Assembly (NCBI GenBank): GCA_025454815.1
Contig: JALONR010000022.1
Location: forward strand, 35,643 to 99,642
Direction: 5' to 3'
DNA length: 64,000 nt
DNA from: Bacteroidales bacterium
GTDB taxonomy: Bacteria; Bacteroidota; Bacteroidia; Bacteroidales; VadinHA17
Shown here: positions 51,049 to 60,592 of the stretch, piece by piece
Numbering within the stretch: the stretch's first letter is position 1
Layout of the letters: each line of letters begins with the position of its first letter
Position numbers and translations under genes: made by a program
Notes under the pieces: generated by a model
Told to the model about the DNA's origin: nothing
Database searches by the model: none
What the model saw: the letters and a program-made list of their open reading frames with translations, nothing else

Positions 51049-52587
51049 TCATTTTGGCTGTTCTTTCGGAAGATGAATGATTACCCTTGTTCCCTTGCCG
51101 GTCTGGCTTTCAACCTTGATGGTTCCGAAGTGTTCTTCCGTTATCTTTTTCACATAGCTGAGTCCCAGGCCGAAACCTTTTATATTGTGTGTGTTGCCTG
51201 AAGGGACGCGGTAAAATTTCTCGAAGATCTGTTTCTGATGCTCACGCGGGATACCGATGCCGTTGTCAGACACCGTTATGACAATTCCCCTGTGCCAGGC
51301 TGCCGTTGACACTGTTATTTCAGGTGTTGTCACGGAATATTTGAGGGCATTGTCTATGAGGTTGAGGAGGACATTGAAAAAGTTTGTCTCGTCAAGTGTG
51401 ACTATGGGGTCAGAGGCATCCAGGAAGGTGGAGATGGTTCCACCCCTTCCGTTTACCTGTAGTTTAAATGCATCTACGGCCCTCAGGATTATGGCATGCA
51501 GGTCAGTGGGCTGTTTGTTGAGTTCAAGTTTTCCCTTCTCGAAGATGGCTGTCTGAAGGACTCTTTCCACCAGCACCTTCAGCCTGTTGCTCTCCTCGCT
51601 GATTACTGTTGCAAGGCCGGTTGCATTCCGGGCGCTCTCCGGGATGGTTTTGTCTGTCAGCATCTGCGATGCCAGTGAGATTGTGGCAATAGGAGTCTTG
51701 AGCTCATGTGTCATGTTGTTGATGAAGTCACTCCTTATCTCTGACAGCCTCTTCTGGCGGAAGATGACAATGAAGGTGCCGGTTGAAAGCAGGATAAGCA
51801 GCAGCACGATCAGCATCGATGAGATGGCCATAAAGGCTATCTGGCTGAACTTATACTCCTCTTCCTTTGGGAAATAGATGGTAAGGATATTGTTTCCCGG
51901 GACCGGGTCATTGGGAAACAACTGCCTCAGGTACTTATTGGCGATACCGCTCTCTGAATAACCGGTTGTGCGATAGATTATGTCTCCGTAGGCTCCCCTA
52001 ACCGCACACTCATAGTCAAGGTGAATACCTACCGCATCAAGTGATTTCCTGATATGGTTGTTCAGCTCATCATGGGTGAAGCGGTCACGCAGGGGAGGTG
52101 TTTCATGAAGTATCCGGCTGACTATATTCTCAATGGAGACGATCTTGCTTGTCATTCGGGTTGTGGCTCCTGCAGAGAGGATCTGTTCATCGGGCTCGCT
52201 GTTCTCAAAGAATTCCTCCACACCCAGGCTGTCGGAATCGAGAAGGTATGTATACCCGGCCCTGCTGATTATAACTGACCTGACATCAGGATCAAAGCCG
52301 TACCTCTCCAGCAGCTTGGCTTCAGCAGCCTGCTGGCCTGTCATTGCTTCATTCTCTCCATTACCGGCAGGAACCTGTGCGGGACTGATTTCACTCATGA
52401 TCCGGTTGTAGGTCTCAGCTTTTTCAAGTTCGGACACCACCTCTTTCAGGGCTTCATTTACCCCGAACCTGAACTGTTGGTCTTCTGCACTTACAACATT
52501 GTTGATCCACCTGAACTGGATGATCACCAGGGCTGATATGGCCAGGAAAAAAAATACTGCAAGAAGTACAATGTAAGAGCGCTTCAT
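51049..52587 (-). CDS. Sensor histidine kinase, RprX-like
   Basis: Two TM segments, MTHELKTPIATISLASQML, NLIDNALKYS, VSDNGIGIPREHQKQIFEKFYRV, GFGLGLSYVKKI. Confidence 0.92.
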   Translation of the reverse strand: MKRSYIVLLAVFFFLAISALVIIQFRWINNVVSAEDQQFRFGVNEALKEVVSELEKAETYNRIMSEISPAQVPAGNGENEAMTGQQAAEAKLLERYGFDPDVRSVIISRAGYTYLLDSDSLGVEEFFENSEPDEQILSAGATTRMTSKIVSIENIVSRILHETPPLRDRFTHDELNNHIRKSLDAVGIHLDYECAVRGAYGDIIYRTTGYSESGIANKYLRQLFPNDPVPGNNILTIYFPKEEEYKFSQIAFMAISSMLIVLLLILLSTGTFIVIFRQKRLSEIRSDFINNMTHELKTPIATISLASQMLTDKTIPESARNATGLATVISEESNRLKVLVERVLQTAIFEKGKLELNKQPTDLHAIILRAVDAFKLQVNGRGGTISTFLDASDPIVTLDETNFFNVLLNLIDNALKYSVTTPEITVSTAAWHRGIVITVSDNGIGIPREHQKQIFEKFYRVPSGNTHNIKGFGLGLSYVKKITEEHFGTIKVESQTGKGTRVIIHLPKEQPK

Positions 52588-52760
52588 GATGTAACAAAAA
52601 TAGTCTCTTAAAACCTTAATACATAGCCCTGCCCCAACCTATTTTCCATACTTTTATCATGATACAAAATAAAACAATACTAAAAAAATGTTAAAAATCA
52701 ATATATTAACATATCCTTAAGGAAGAGATCCCGATTTTTTTCTGATATTTGCATCAGTTA

Positions 52761-52776
52761 TGGCACGATAATTGTA
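52761..52776 (+). promoter_or_regulatory. Sigma-54-like -24/-12 element
   Basis: TGGCACGATAATTGTA vs consensus TGGCACGNNNNTTGCW; one deviation (GC to GT). Confidence 0.45.
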
Positions 52777-52785
52777 ATAACATAA

Positions 52786-52862
52786 AAGGAGTTTTTTTCA
52801 TAGGTTAGGTTAGTTTTAGGGTTAACACTGAAGAGGAGGCGAGAAATTGTCTCCTCTTTCTC
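52786..52862 (+). ncRNA. Candidate small RNA A
   Basis: No ORF. TAGGTTAGGTTAGTTTTAGGGTT single-stranded-like element, then AAGAGGAG...CTCCTCTT terminator stem followed by TCTCTTGTTT. Confidence 0.45.
52831..52862 (+). terminator. Intrinsic terminator of candidate sRNA A
   Basis: AAGAGGAGGC-gagaaatt-GTCTCCTCTT followed by TCTC. Confidence 0.65.
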
Positions 52863-52912
52863 TTGTTTACATGGCTTGTCAGGATTTCTAACCCGTTTCC
52901 CTCCATGTCCGG

Positions 52913-53341
52913 TTAAAGTGCAAGCAGTGACAGGTTTCTGTCGCTGACTTCCCTGCTGTCAAGGATGAACACTGCTGTTATCTCCGGTATTTTACGCAGT
53001 TCTGCAGCCAGTTCTTCGGCTTCATTTCTGGTATGGTTCCCTCCGGGGAGGACAAGGAAATCAATGTTTTTAAGTTTTCGCAGCAGCAGGTTTCCTCCAC
53101 TGCGGTTTGAAACAAGTGTGAATGCCTGGTCCCGGGGGATGAATTTTGAGAAGATACCGCTTCCTGCCGGGCCATTGACAATGATCTCCTCTTCTGATTT
53201 TCTGAGGGTACTTCCGAGGTGGCGGTTGATCATCACAGAAAGCCTGTAGTCAGGTTCTGCGGAGACCACGCCCAGGAAGTGGAAGGCTTGTGGTTCTCCG
53301 CTTTCAATGGTATGTCTTGTGATCTTCCTTTCCCTTGTCAT
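52913..53341 (-). CDS. IPExxxVDY family-like protein
   Basis: Small protein next to rnc with C-terminal LRKIPEITAVFILDSREV; position and motif fit the Bacteroidetes IPExxxVDY family. Confidence 0.65.
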   Translation of the reverse strand: MTRERKITRHTIESGEPQAFHFLGVVSAEPDYRLSVMINRHLGSTLRKSEEEIIVNGPAGSGIFSKFIPRDQAFTLVSNRSGGNLLLRKLKNIDFLVLPGGNHTRNEAEELAAELRKIPEITAVFILDSREVSDRNLSLLAL

Positions 53342-54075
53342 GTTTTCAACAGCCCCAGCATTTTAAGGGCAGCCAACGAGGCTTCCTGTTCTGCCTCTTT
53401 CTTTGTGGCGCCGGTTCCCCGGGTGATTTCCTCGTTATTTATTTCCAGCGTCACGGTAAAGAGTGGCTGCAAACCTGTGCCGGATGGTTTTTCCCGTGAG
53501 GTGAAGTTAAGCTTTTGTTTGTTTTTCTGGCAATATTCAAGTATCATGCTCTTGTAATCCGTTTCGGAAGCCAGCACTGCACCCAGGTTGAGATGTTTCT
53601 TCAGCCCCCGTTCAATGAAGAACCTGCTTGTCCGGTCAAACCCGGTATCGATGAAAAGGGCCCCCACGAGTGCTTCAACGGCATTGCCGTAGAGATTCCG
53701 GGGAGAGTCGGTGGCTGCCAGGTTTGAAACGATCAGCCTGTCAAGCCCCATTGACAGCCCGAGGTTGTTGAGAGTCTCGCGGTTGACTATCCGTGCCCGG
53801 GTCTTTGTAAGGAATCCTTCAGGTGCTTCCGGGTAAAGCCGGAAGAGGTAGTCGGAAAGGATACTGTCAATAATGGCATCACCCAGGTATTCAAGTCTTT
53901 CATTGTTGATCCTGACGCCGTCGGGAAGGGTATAGGTTGCAGACCGGTGTATGAAGGCCATTTCATACAGTCTGAGGTTAACAGGTCTGAACCCGAGAAG
54001 TTTCTTGAGTTCCGAGCGGAATTTTCTCCGTTCGTGAATAAGTGTGTTGTTCTTCTTCCTGTAAAGCAGGAACAC
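53338..54075 (-). CDS. rnc: Ribonuclease III
   Basis: NNERLEYLGDAIIDSILSDYL, NAVEALVGALFIDTGF, C-terminal dsRBD. Confidence 0.96.
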   Translation of the reverse strand: MFLLYRKKNNTLIHERRKFRSELKKLLGFRPVNLRLYEMAFIHRSATYTLPDGVRINNERLEYLGDAIIDSILSDYLFRLYPEAPEGFLTKTRARIVNRETLNNLGLSMGLDRLIVSNLAATDSPRNLYGNAVEALVGALFIDTGFDRTSRFFIERGLKKHLNLGAVLASETDYKSMILEYCQKNKQKLNFTSREKPSGTGLQPLFTVTLEINNEEITRGTGATKKEAEQEASLAALKMLGLLKT

Positions 54076-55322
54076 TATTCTTCGAATTTCCTGAGAAGAA
54101 CTGATGCATTGTGTCCCCCGAAGCCGAAGTTGTTGCTGAGAGCCACTCTCACGGGTCTCATCTGAGCTTTGTTCAGGGTAAGGTTCAGGTTCTGGTCAAT
54201 AGCCGGATCAGGGTTCCTGAAGTTGATTGTGGGCGGCACTATGTCATGTGTCACCGCCATAACGGTAGCGATTGCCTCAACAGCGCCTGCGGCGCCCAGC
54301 AGATGGCCCGTCATCGATTTTGTTGAGCTGATGTTGAGCTTGTAAGCGTGTTCTCCGAAGAGCGTAAGGATTGCCTTTGTTTCAGCGATGTCACCAAGGG
54401 GGGTGGCTGTTCCGTGGACGTTGATATAATCAACATCGGATGGTTTGATACCGGCTTCCGATATTGCCTGCTTCATAACGTTGACGGCACCCATTCCGTC
54501 AGGATGGGGAGCTGTGATATGATAAGCGTCAGCGGTAAGTCCGGAACCAATCACCTCCGCATAAATCCTGGCGCCCCTGGCTTTGGCATGGCCGAGCTCC
54601 TCGAGGATAAGTGCACCGGCACCTTCACCGATGACAAATCCGTCACGGGTGACATCAAACGGCCTGGATGCAGTGGAATACTCCTCGTTGTTGGTGGACA
54701 TAGCCTGCATGGCATTGAAGCCACCTATGCCGGGCGGGTTGATGGATGCCTCCGACCCTCCGGCAATAAAAAGGTCAGCCTTGCCGAGGAGAATGTAATA
54801 ATAGGCGTCAATAATAGCATTTGTTGATGAGGCACAGGCTGATACAGTGGCGAAGTTGGGTCCGCGGAAACCATAACGTATGGAGAGCAGTCCCGCAGCA
54901 ATGTCACTTATCATTTTTGGAATGAAGAAAGGGCTGAAACGGGGAGTTCCGTCACCCATCAGAAATCCCTTTACCTCCTCCACTATAGTCTCTATTCCAC
55001 CTATGCCTGAGGCCCAGATTACACCTGATCGGTCCTTGTCTGTTGCCTCCGGATCAAGACCTGCGTCTTTAACCGCTTCATCAGCCGCAATATGTGCGTA
55101 CTGGGTGTAGCGGTCCATTTTGCGTGATTCCTTCCGGTCAAAATGATTGGCAGGATCATAGTTCTTGATTTCACAGGCAAACCTGGTTTTGAATTTGGAT
55201 GTGTCGAAATGGGTGATAAGCCCAGCTCCGCTGACACCATCCACAAGACTTTTCCAGTAATCCTGCAGATTGTTGCCGATGGGGGTCAGAGCCCCCATCC
55301 CGGTAACTACTACACGCCTCAT
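54075..55322 (-). CDS. fabF: Beta-ketoacyl-ACP synthase II
   Basis: MRRVVVTGMGALTPIGNNLQDYWKSL, VSACASSTNAIIDAY, NVHGTATPLGDIAE, KSMTGHLLGAAGAVEAI. Confidence 0.97.
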   Translation of the reverse strand: MRRVVVTGMGALTPIGNNLQDYWKSLVDGVSGAGLITHFDTSKFKTRFACEIKNYDPANHFDRKESRKMDRYTQYAHIAADEAVKDAGLDPEATDKDRSGVIWASGIGGIETIVEEVKGFLMGDGTPRFSPFFIPKMISDIAAGLLSIRYGFRGPNFATVSACASSTNAIIDAYYYILLGKADLFIAGGSEASINPPGIGGFNAMQAMSTNNEEYSTASRPFDVTRDGFVIGEGAGALILEELGHAKARGARIYAEVIGSGLTADAYHITAPHPDGMGAVNVMKQAISEAGIKPSDVDYINVHGTATPLGDIAETKAILTLFGEHAYKLNISSTKSMTGHLLGAAGAVEAIATVMAVTHDIVPPTINFRNPDPAIDQNLNLTLNKAQMRPVRVALSNNFGFGGHNASVLLRKFEE

Positions 55323-55341
55323 ATCAGGTTATCAGAGATAA

Positions 55342-55578
55342 CTACTTGGCGTTTTCCTCAATATACTTAATGGCTTCGCCTACTGTGCTAATGCTTTCTG
55401 CCTGATCGTCAGGAATTCCGATGTTGAATTCCTTTTCGAATTCCATGATCAGCTCAACTGTGTCAAGAGAGTCTGCTCCAAGGTCATTTGTGAAATGTGC
55501 TTCGGGAGTAACCTCTGCTTCATCAACGCCAAGCTTCTCAACGATGATCTTCTTTACTCTTGTAGAAATGTCAGACAT
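55342..55578 (-). CDS. acpP: Acyl carrier protein
   Basis: [51 protein letters not shown]. Confidence 0.98.
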   Translation of the reverse strand: MSDISTRVKKIIVEKLGVDEAEVTPEAHFTNDLGADSLDTVELIMEFEKEFNIGIPDDQAESISTVGEAIKYIEENAK

Positions 55579-55763
55579 ACCAATCAGTTTTACGTTAATA
55601 CTCGTTTTTAAAACTCTGCAAAGAAATATATTTGTACTATATTTTTCAAACAATTTACCGGAAATTTACATGCTGACAGATTTAATTTAATGTTTTTCAG
55701 CAGGTTAAGGCTCTTTTTCAGCCGCCGGCACGTGTCCGCGAATATCAGGTTAAGTAGCAGAAA

Positions 55764-56333
55764 ATGAAGCATATAGCAATACTCGCATCGGGAACCGGCA
55801 CCAACGCTGAAAACATCATCCGATACTTTTCGAACGATAAAAAAGCGAAAGTAACCCTTGTTTTGTCGAACAAGCCTCAGGCTATGGTATTGGAAAGGGC
55901 TGCGGCACTCGGGGTGGATGCGTTTTTTTTCGACCGGGATCAATTTTACAATACCGGGGAGGTGCTTATGATGCTGCGCAGAAGGGAGACTGATCTGGTA
56001 GTCCTGGCAGGGTTTCTATGGCTTGTTCCCGTAGAGCTGATTCATGCATTCCGTGGCCGGATCATAAATATTCACCCGGCGCTGCTGCCACAGTTCGGGG
56101 GGAAGGGGATGTACGGGGAGAAGGTGCACCGTGCGGTGCTGGAATCCGGCTGCACCGAGAGCGGAATTACAATACATTACGTGAACGAGTACTATGATGC
56201 AGGTGACATCATATTCCAGGCCAGGTGCCCGGTGCTGCCGGGGGATGATGCTGACACTCTGGCGCAGAGGGTACATGCCCTGGAATACGAGCACTTTCCC
56301 AAAGTTATCAGTCAGCTGATCAGTAACTTATAG
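55764..56333 (+). CDS. purN: Phosphoribosylglycinamide formyltransferase
   Basis: IAILASGTGTNAENIIRYF, NIHPALLPQFGGKGMYG, GITIHYVNEYYDAGDIIFQ. Confidence 0.96.
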   Translation: MKHIAILASGTGTNAENIIRYFSNDKKAKVTLVLSNKPQAMVLERAAALGVDAFFFDRDQFYNTGEVLMMLRRRETDLVVLAGFLWLVPVELIHAFRGRIINIHPALLPQFGGKGMYGEKVHRAVLESGCTESGITIHYVNEYYDAGDIIFQARCPVLPGDDADTLAQRVHALEYEHFPKVISQLISNL

Positions 56334-57612
56334 TAGACAGAAGGCTGATATACCCCTCAGCCACCCTGCGGAACTGCTCCAATGCCTCCGGGGCAACGGG
56401 ATTGACAGGAGGTGCTTCAACCTTCAGGGGGTCAATCGGAGAACCGTTGCGGTAGAACCTGAAGTCGAGATGAGGCCCTGTTGACAGCCCCGAACTGCCT
56501 ACATACCCTATAACCTGCCCCTGTTTCACGTAGACCCCCGGTGCTATTCCCGGGCCGAAACGCGAGAGGTGCAGGTAGGCTGTGGAATAGACGCTGTTAT
56601 GTGTTATCCGCACCATTCTCCCGGCTCCTCCCTCATAGCTAGTACTGGTGACCCTTCCATCGCCGATGGCCAGGACCGGGGTTCCGATCGGCGCTGCATA
56701 GTCGATGCCATGATGAGGCCTTACTACTTTAAGAATGGGATGCATTCTTCCGCCCGAGAAACGTGAGCTGATGCGCGAGTATCTTAGCGGTGCCTTGAGA
56801 AATGCCTTGCGCAGGCTTGCACCGGTGGTGTCAAAGAATGACATGGTGCTGTCCTGTATGAAAGGAATTGCATATATGGTGCTTCCGGCATGCTCAAACT
56901 CTGCTGCGTGAATGCGGGTGATGCCAACCGATTCCTCTCCTATAAACTCTTCTTCATAGATTACCTTGAACCTGTCTCCCTTCTGAAGGCCGAAGAAGTC
57001 GATGGTCCATGCATAGATCTCAGAGAGCTCGGCTGAAAGGTTTGGATTAAGGTTGTTTTCCATTGCCGTCTCCCATAAAGAGAGGGTAATGGTGCCGGAT
57101 GAGTAGCGGAGCATCCGCTTTATCTCGGCATCATGCCTGTAAATAGCCAGGGTATCCTTCAGCGAGAAGACGTATGCAACACGCGGATCATGCTGATAGA
57201 TGAAATACTCAGGCTTGTTCAGGGTGTCCTTCGTTGTAAGCACTGAATACGAACTACCTGTGCGAACCCTCCGGGGATCAAAAGTCTCACGGTTGTCACG
57301 CAGCAGAGTCTCGATATCATTCCAGTCAACTCCCTGTGCCGACAATATGGAGGAGATGAACTGGTTCCTCTTCACCCGGCCTGTGACTATATTGTATGAA
57401 TCAAGCGGTATGCCGAAGAGGGTGTTAGGCACCCCTGTTGCTGCGGTGGAGTCACCGGTAATACCGTTGCCTGTAAGGGCTGTGGATGCCGTATCAGAGT
57501 TATTAATAACCCGGTTGACAGGGGAGTATTCTGCCGCACCGCTCCGGCTGCATGAGGCAAACACAAACATTACTGCTCCGGTGAGCATCAGAAGGGCCGG
57601 GCTTATTCTCAT
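56320..57612 (-). CDS. M23 family peptidoglycan endopeptidase, lipoprotein
   Basis: Lipobox [81 protein letters not shown]. Confidence 0.92.
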   Translation of the reverse strand: MRISPALLMLTGAVMFVFASCSRSGAAEYSPVNRVINNSDTASTALTGNGITGDSTAATGVPNTLFGIPLDSYNIVTGRVKRNQFISSILSAQGVDWNDIETLLRDNRETFDPRRVRTGSSYSVLTTKDTLNKPEYFIYQHDPRVAYVFSLKDTLAIYRHDAEIKRMLRYSSGTITLSLWETAMENNLNPNLSAELSEIYAWTIDFFGLQKGDRFKVIYEEEFIGEESVGITRIHAAEFEHAGSTIYAIPFIQDSTMSFFDTTGASLRKAFLKAPLRYSRISSRFSGGRMHPILKVVRPHHGIDYAAPIGTPVLAIGDGRVTSTSYEGGAGRMVRITHNSVYSTAYLHLSRFGPGIAPGVYVKQGQVIGYVGSSGLSTGPHLDFRFYRNGSPIDPLKVEAPPVNPVAPEALEQFRRVAEGYISLLSTISY

Positions 57613-60266
57613 ACCACTATATTTACAATACGGTTTGGAACCACTATTACTTTCGGTGTTGATGAACCTATCCATTTCTGTGCCCTCTCATCTTCCAGGA
57701 CAATCCGGGTGACTTCTTCCTTCGGGAGGTCAACGGGAAGTTCTATTTTGAACCGCATTTTCCCGTTAACGGAAACGGGGCATTCAAAAAGATCCTCCTT
57801 AAGATACTGTTCATCTGCCACGGGCCATGGTTCGTAGGCGATGGTGCCGGTGTTACCTGCAAGATGCCATAACTCCTCGGCAAGGTGCGGAGCGAAGGGC
57901 GAAAGGAGCTTAATAAACTCCGAGGCACTTTCCCGGGTTATCCTTTCCTTTTTCAGGGCCGTGTTAAGGAATATCATCATCGCTGAGATAGCCGTGTTGA
58001 ATCTCAGCCCTTCAATATCATCAGTCACCTTTTTGATGGTCTTGTGAAGGGTTTTGAGCACCTCCTGGTCTTCTTCATCTCCCCTGATGTTTTCCTGGTT
58101 TGCCAGAAGGCGATAAGCCCTTGCAAGGAAGTTATGCGGACCCTTGATGCCCTTTTCATCCCAGGGTTTGGTGGCCTCCAGCGGACCCAGGAACATCTCA
58201 AACAGCCGGAGGGTGTCAGCCCCGTAGTTTTTCACAACGTCATCGGGATTGATGACGTTTTTGAGACTCTTTGACATCTTGGCCACTATCTGCCGGACCT
58301 CTTCGCCGGTGGCGGTGATATGGAATTTTCCATCCTTTTCAGAGACCTGGTCTGAGGATACCTTGGCTCCGGTGGCAGTTTCATAGGCAAAGGCGAGGAT
58401 CATCCCCTGATTGAAGAGCTTCATGAACGGCTCATCCGTGGAAACAACGCCAAGGTCAAAGAGTACCTTATGCCAGAAACGGGCATAGAGCAGGTGCAGC
58501 ACTGCGTGCTCTGCACCGCCGATGTAGAGGTCAACAGGCATCCAGTACTTTTCTTTTGCCCCGTCAAATATCTCCTTTTCATTGCGTGGATCAATGAACC
58601 GAAGGTAATACCAGCATGAGCCTGCCCATTGCGGCATGGTGTTGGTCTCCCGCTTGCCGCGGCGACCGTTGCTGTCAGTGACCCACAGCCAGTCAGTGGC
58701 GTTTGACAGGGGCGACTCACCGCTGTCACCAGGCTCGTAGACTTCCAGCTCGGGCAGGGTAAGCGGCAACTCCTTCTCATCAAGCAGGCTTATGGTACCG
58801 TCCTCCCAGTGGATTACCGGGAAGGGCTCACCCCAGTAGCGCTGCCGGCTGAAGAGCCAGTCGCGCAACTTGAAGTTTACCCGGTGGATACCCAGGTTTC
58901 TGCCCTCTAGCCATTTTGTGATAGTGGCAATCCCCTCTTCGACGTTCAGTCCGTCAAGGCTGATATTCAGTTCTTTATTGGCTGAGTTGATGTACCTGCC
59001 GTCGCCGCTCCAGCACTCATTACCGGCAATTATTCTCTCACGCTGTTCCTGGCCGGTCACATCAGGATCAAGGATGCATGTTATTTCAATTCCAAACTTC
59101 CTGGCAAACTCAAAGTCTCGCTCATCATGTGCAGGCACAGCCATTATGGCTCCGGTTCCGTATCCCATCAGTACATAGTCAGCAACCCATATCGGTATTT
59201 TTTTATTGTTGACCGGGTTGATTGCATAACTGCCTGTAAAGACTCCTGTCTTCTCCTTGGCAAGGTCTGTGCGGTCAAGGTCTGACTTGAGGGATGCTGC
59301 CGCAATGTATTCCTGCACTTTTGCTGACATCTCGCCGGTGGTTAACCGATCTGCCAGCGGGTGTTCGGGTGAGAGCACCATATATGTGGCTCCGAAGAGA
59401 GTGTCGGGACGGGTGGTATAGACTGTAATCTTTTCTTTGGTACCGTCAATTCTGAAATCCACCTCGGCGCCGGTGGACCGGCCTATCCAGTTGCGCTGCA
59501 TCTCCTTGATACCTTCAGGCCAGTCGAGGTTGTCAAGTCCGCTGAGAAGTCTTTCGGCATAATAGGGGATACGGAGCATCCACTGCTTGAGGTTCCTGCG
59601 CACAACCCTGTTGCCGCACTTCTCATGGGAGCCGTCTGTCAGAACCTCTTCGTTGGCGCATACGATGCGGCATGACGGGCAGTACCATATCTGGGCATCA
59701 TCATAATAGGCAAGCCTCTTCGAATCGATGTATTTTTTCCTTGCCTCATCTCCGGCTTTTATGACATCTGGGGGAATCGGCAGTTCATTGATATCACGGC
59801 CGCGGTTGGCGTTCTGATCATACCAGGTGTTGTAGAGTTTTATGAATATCCACTGTGTCCACCTGAAATATGCCGGGTCAGTTGTATTGATCTCGCGGTC
59901 CCAGTCATAGCTGAGTCCCAGTTCCTTTATCTGCCGGCGGAAGGTGTCGCAGTTTTTGTTGGTGGTGACGGCCGGATGGGTGCCGGTCTGGATGGCGTAT
60001 TGTTCGGCCGGAAGGCCGAAGGCATCCCACCCCATGGGATGCAGGACGTTGAAGCCCCTCATCCGCTTGTAGCGAGCCACTATGTCAGTGGCGGTATAAC
60101 CTTCCGGGTGGCCTACATGCAGTCCCGCGCCGGAAGGGTAGGGGAACATGTCGAGTATGTAGTATTTATTGGGGTTTGATAAATTGTCAGCTGTTTTGAA
60201 GGTTTTGTTCTTCTCCCAGTAATCCTGCCATTTCTTTTCTATCTCGGAAAAATTATAATCCTTCAT
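57609..60266 (-). CDS. leuS: Leucyl-tRNA synthetase
   Basis: [46 protein letters not shown]. Start at [17 protein letters not shown]. Confidence 0.98.
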   Translation of the reverse strand: MKDYNFSEIEKKWQDYWEKNKTFKTADNLSNPNKYYILDMFPYPSGAGLHVGHPEGYTATDIVARYKRMRGFNVLHPMGWDAFGLPAEQYAIQTGTHPAVTTNKNCDTFRRQIKELGLSYDWDREINTTDPAYFRWTQWIFIKLYNTWYDQNANRGRDINELPIPPDVIKAGDEARKKYIDSKRLAYYDDAQIWYCPSCRIVCANEEVLTDGSHEKCGNRVVRRNLKQWMLRIPYYAERLLSGLDNLDWPEGIKEMQRNWIGRSTGAEVDFRIDGTKEKITVYTTRPDTLFGATYMVLSPEHPLADRLTTGEMSAKVQEYIAAASLKSDLDRTDLAKEKTGVFTGSYAINPVNNKKIPIWVADYVLMGYGTGAIMAVPAHDERDFEFARKFGIEITCILDPDVTGQEQRERIIAGNECWSGDGRYINSANKELNISLDGLNVEEGIATITKWLEGRNLGIHRVNFKLRDWLFSRQRYWGEPFPVIHWEDGTISLLDEKELPLTLPELEVYEPGDSGESPLSNATDWLWVTDSNGRRGKRETNTMPQWAGSCWYYLRFIDPRNEKEIFDGAKEKYWMPVDLYIGGAEHAVLHLLYARFWHKVLFDLGVVSTDEPFMKLFNQGMILAFAYETATGAKVSSDQVSEKDGKFHITATGEEVRQIVAKMSKSLKNVINPDDVVKNYGADTLRLFEMFLGPLEATKPWDEKGIKGPHNFLARAYRLLANQENIRGDEEDQEVLKTLHKTIKKVTDDIEGLRFNTAISAMMIFLNTALKKERITRESASEFIKLLSPFAPHLAEELWHLAGNTGTIAYEPWPVADEQYLKEDLFECPVSVNGKMRFKIELPVDLPKEEVTRIVLEDERAQKWIGSSTPKVIVVPNRIVNIVV

Positions 60267-60407
60267 GTTGTAAAGTGGGTTTGCGCATATGGGTTGCGAA
60301 ATTAGGAAATCTTTGGCAAAGTCCTGCCCGGTGGAACGGGTGGTGCCTGTTTTTGTGCAGGAAGTTTTGAAAATCGGCGTCGGTGCTGTACTTTTGCATC
60401 CTGAACT

Positions 60408-60480
60408 GGTCCCGTAGTTCAATGGATAGAATGACAGATTCCGGTTCTGTTGGTTGGGCGTTCGAGTCGCCCCGGGATCA
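60408..60480 (+). tRNA. tRNA-Arg (anticodon CCG)
   Basis: Cloverleaf: acceptor GGTCCCG/CGGGATC, anticodon arm ACAGA-TTCCGGT-TCTGT, T arm GGGCG-TTCGAGT-CGCCC, discriminator A; CCA not encoded. Confidence 0.93.
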
Positions 60481-60504
60481 CAAATATTTCCAGAATATTA
60501 AGAG

Positions 60505-60535
60505 AGTCAGTATTTCATTATACTGGCTTTTTTTG
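60505..60535 (+). terminator. Terminator after tRNA-Arg
   Basis: GTCAGTATttcattATACTGGC followed by a T run. Confidence 0.65.
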
Positions 60536-60592
60536 TGATGTCAGCGAGCTGTTTATGCTCATTATAAGTGCTGACTGCAGTCAATGGAATAA

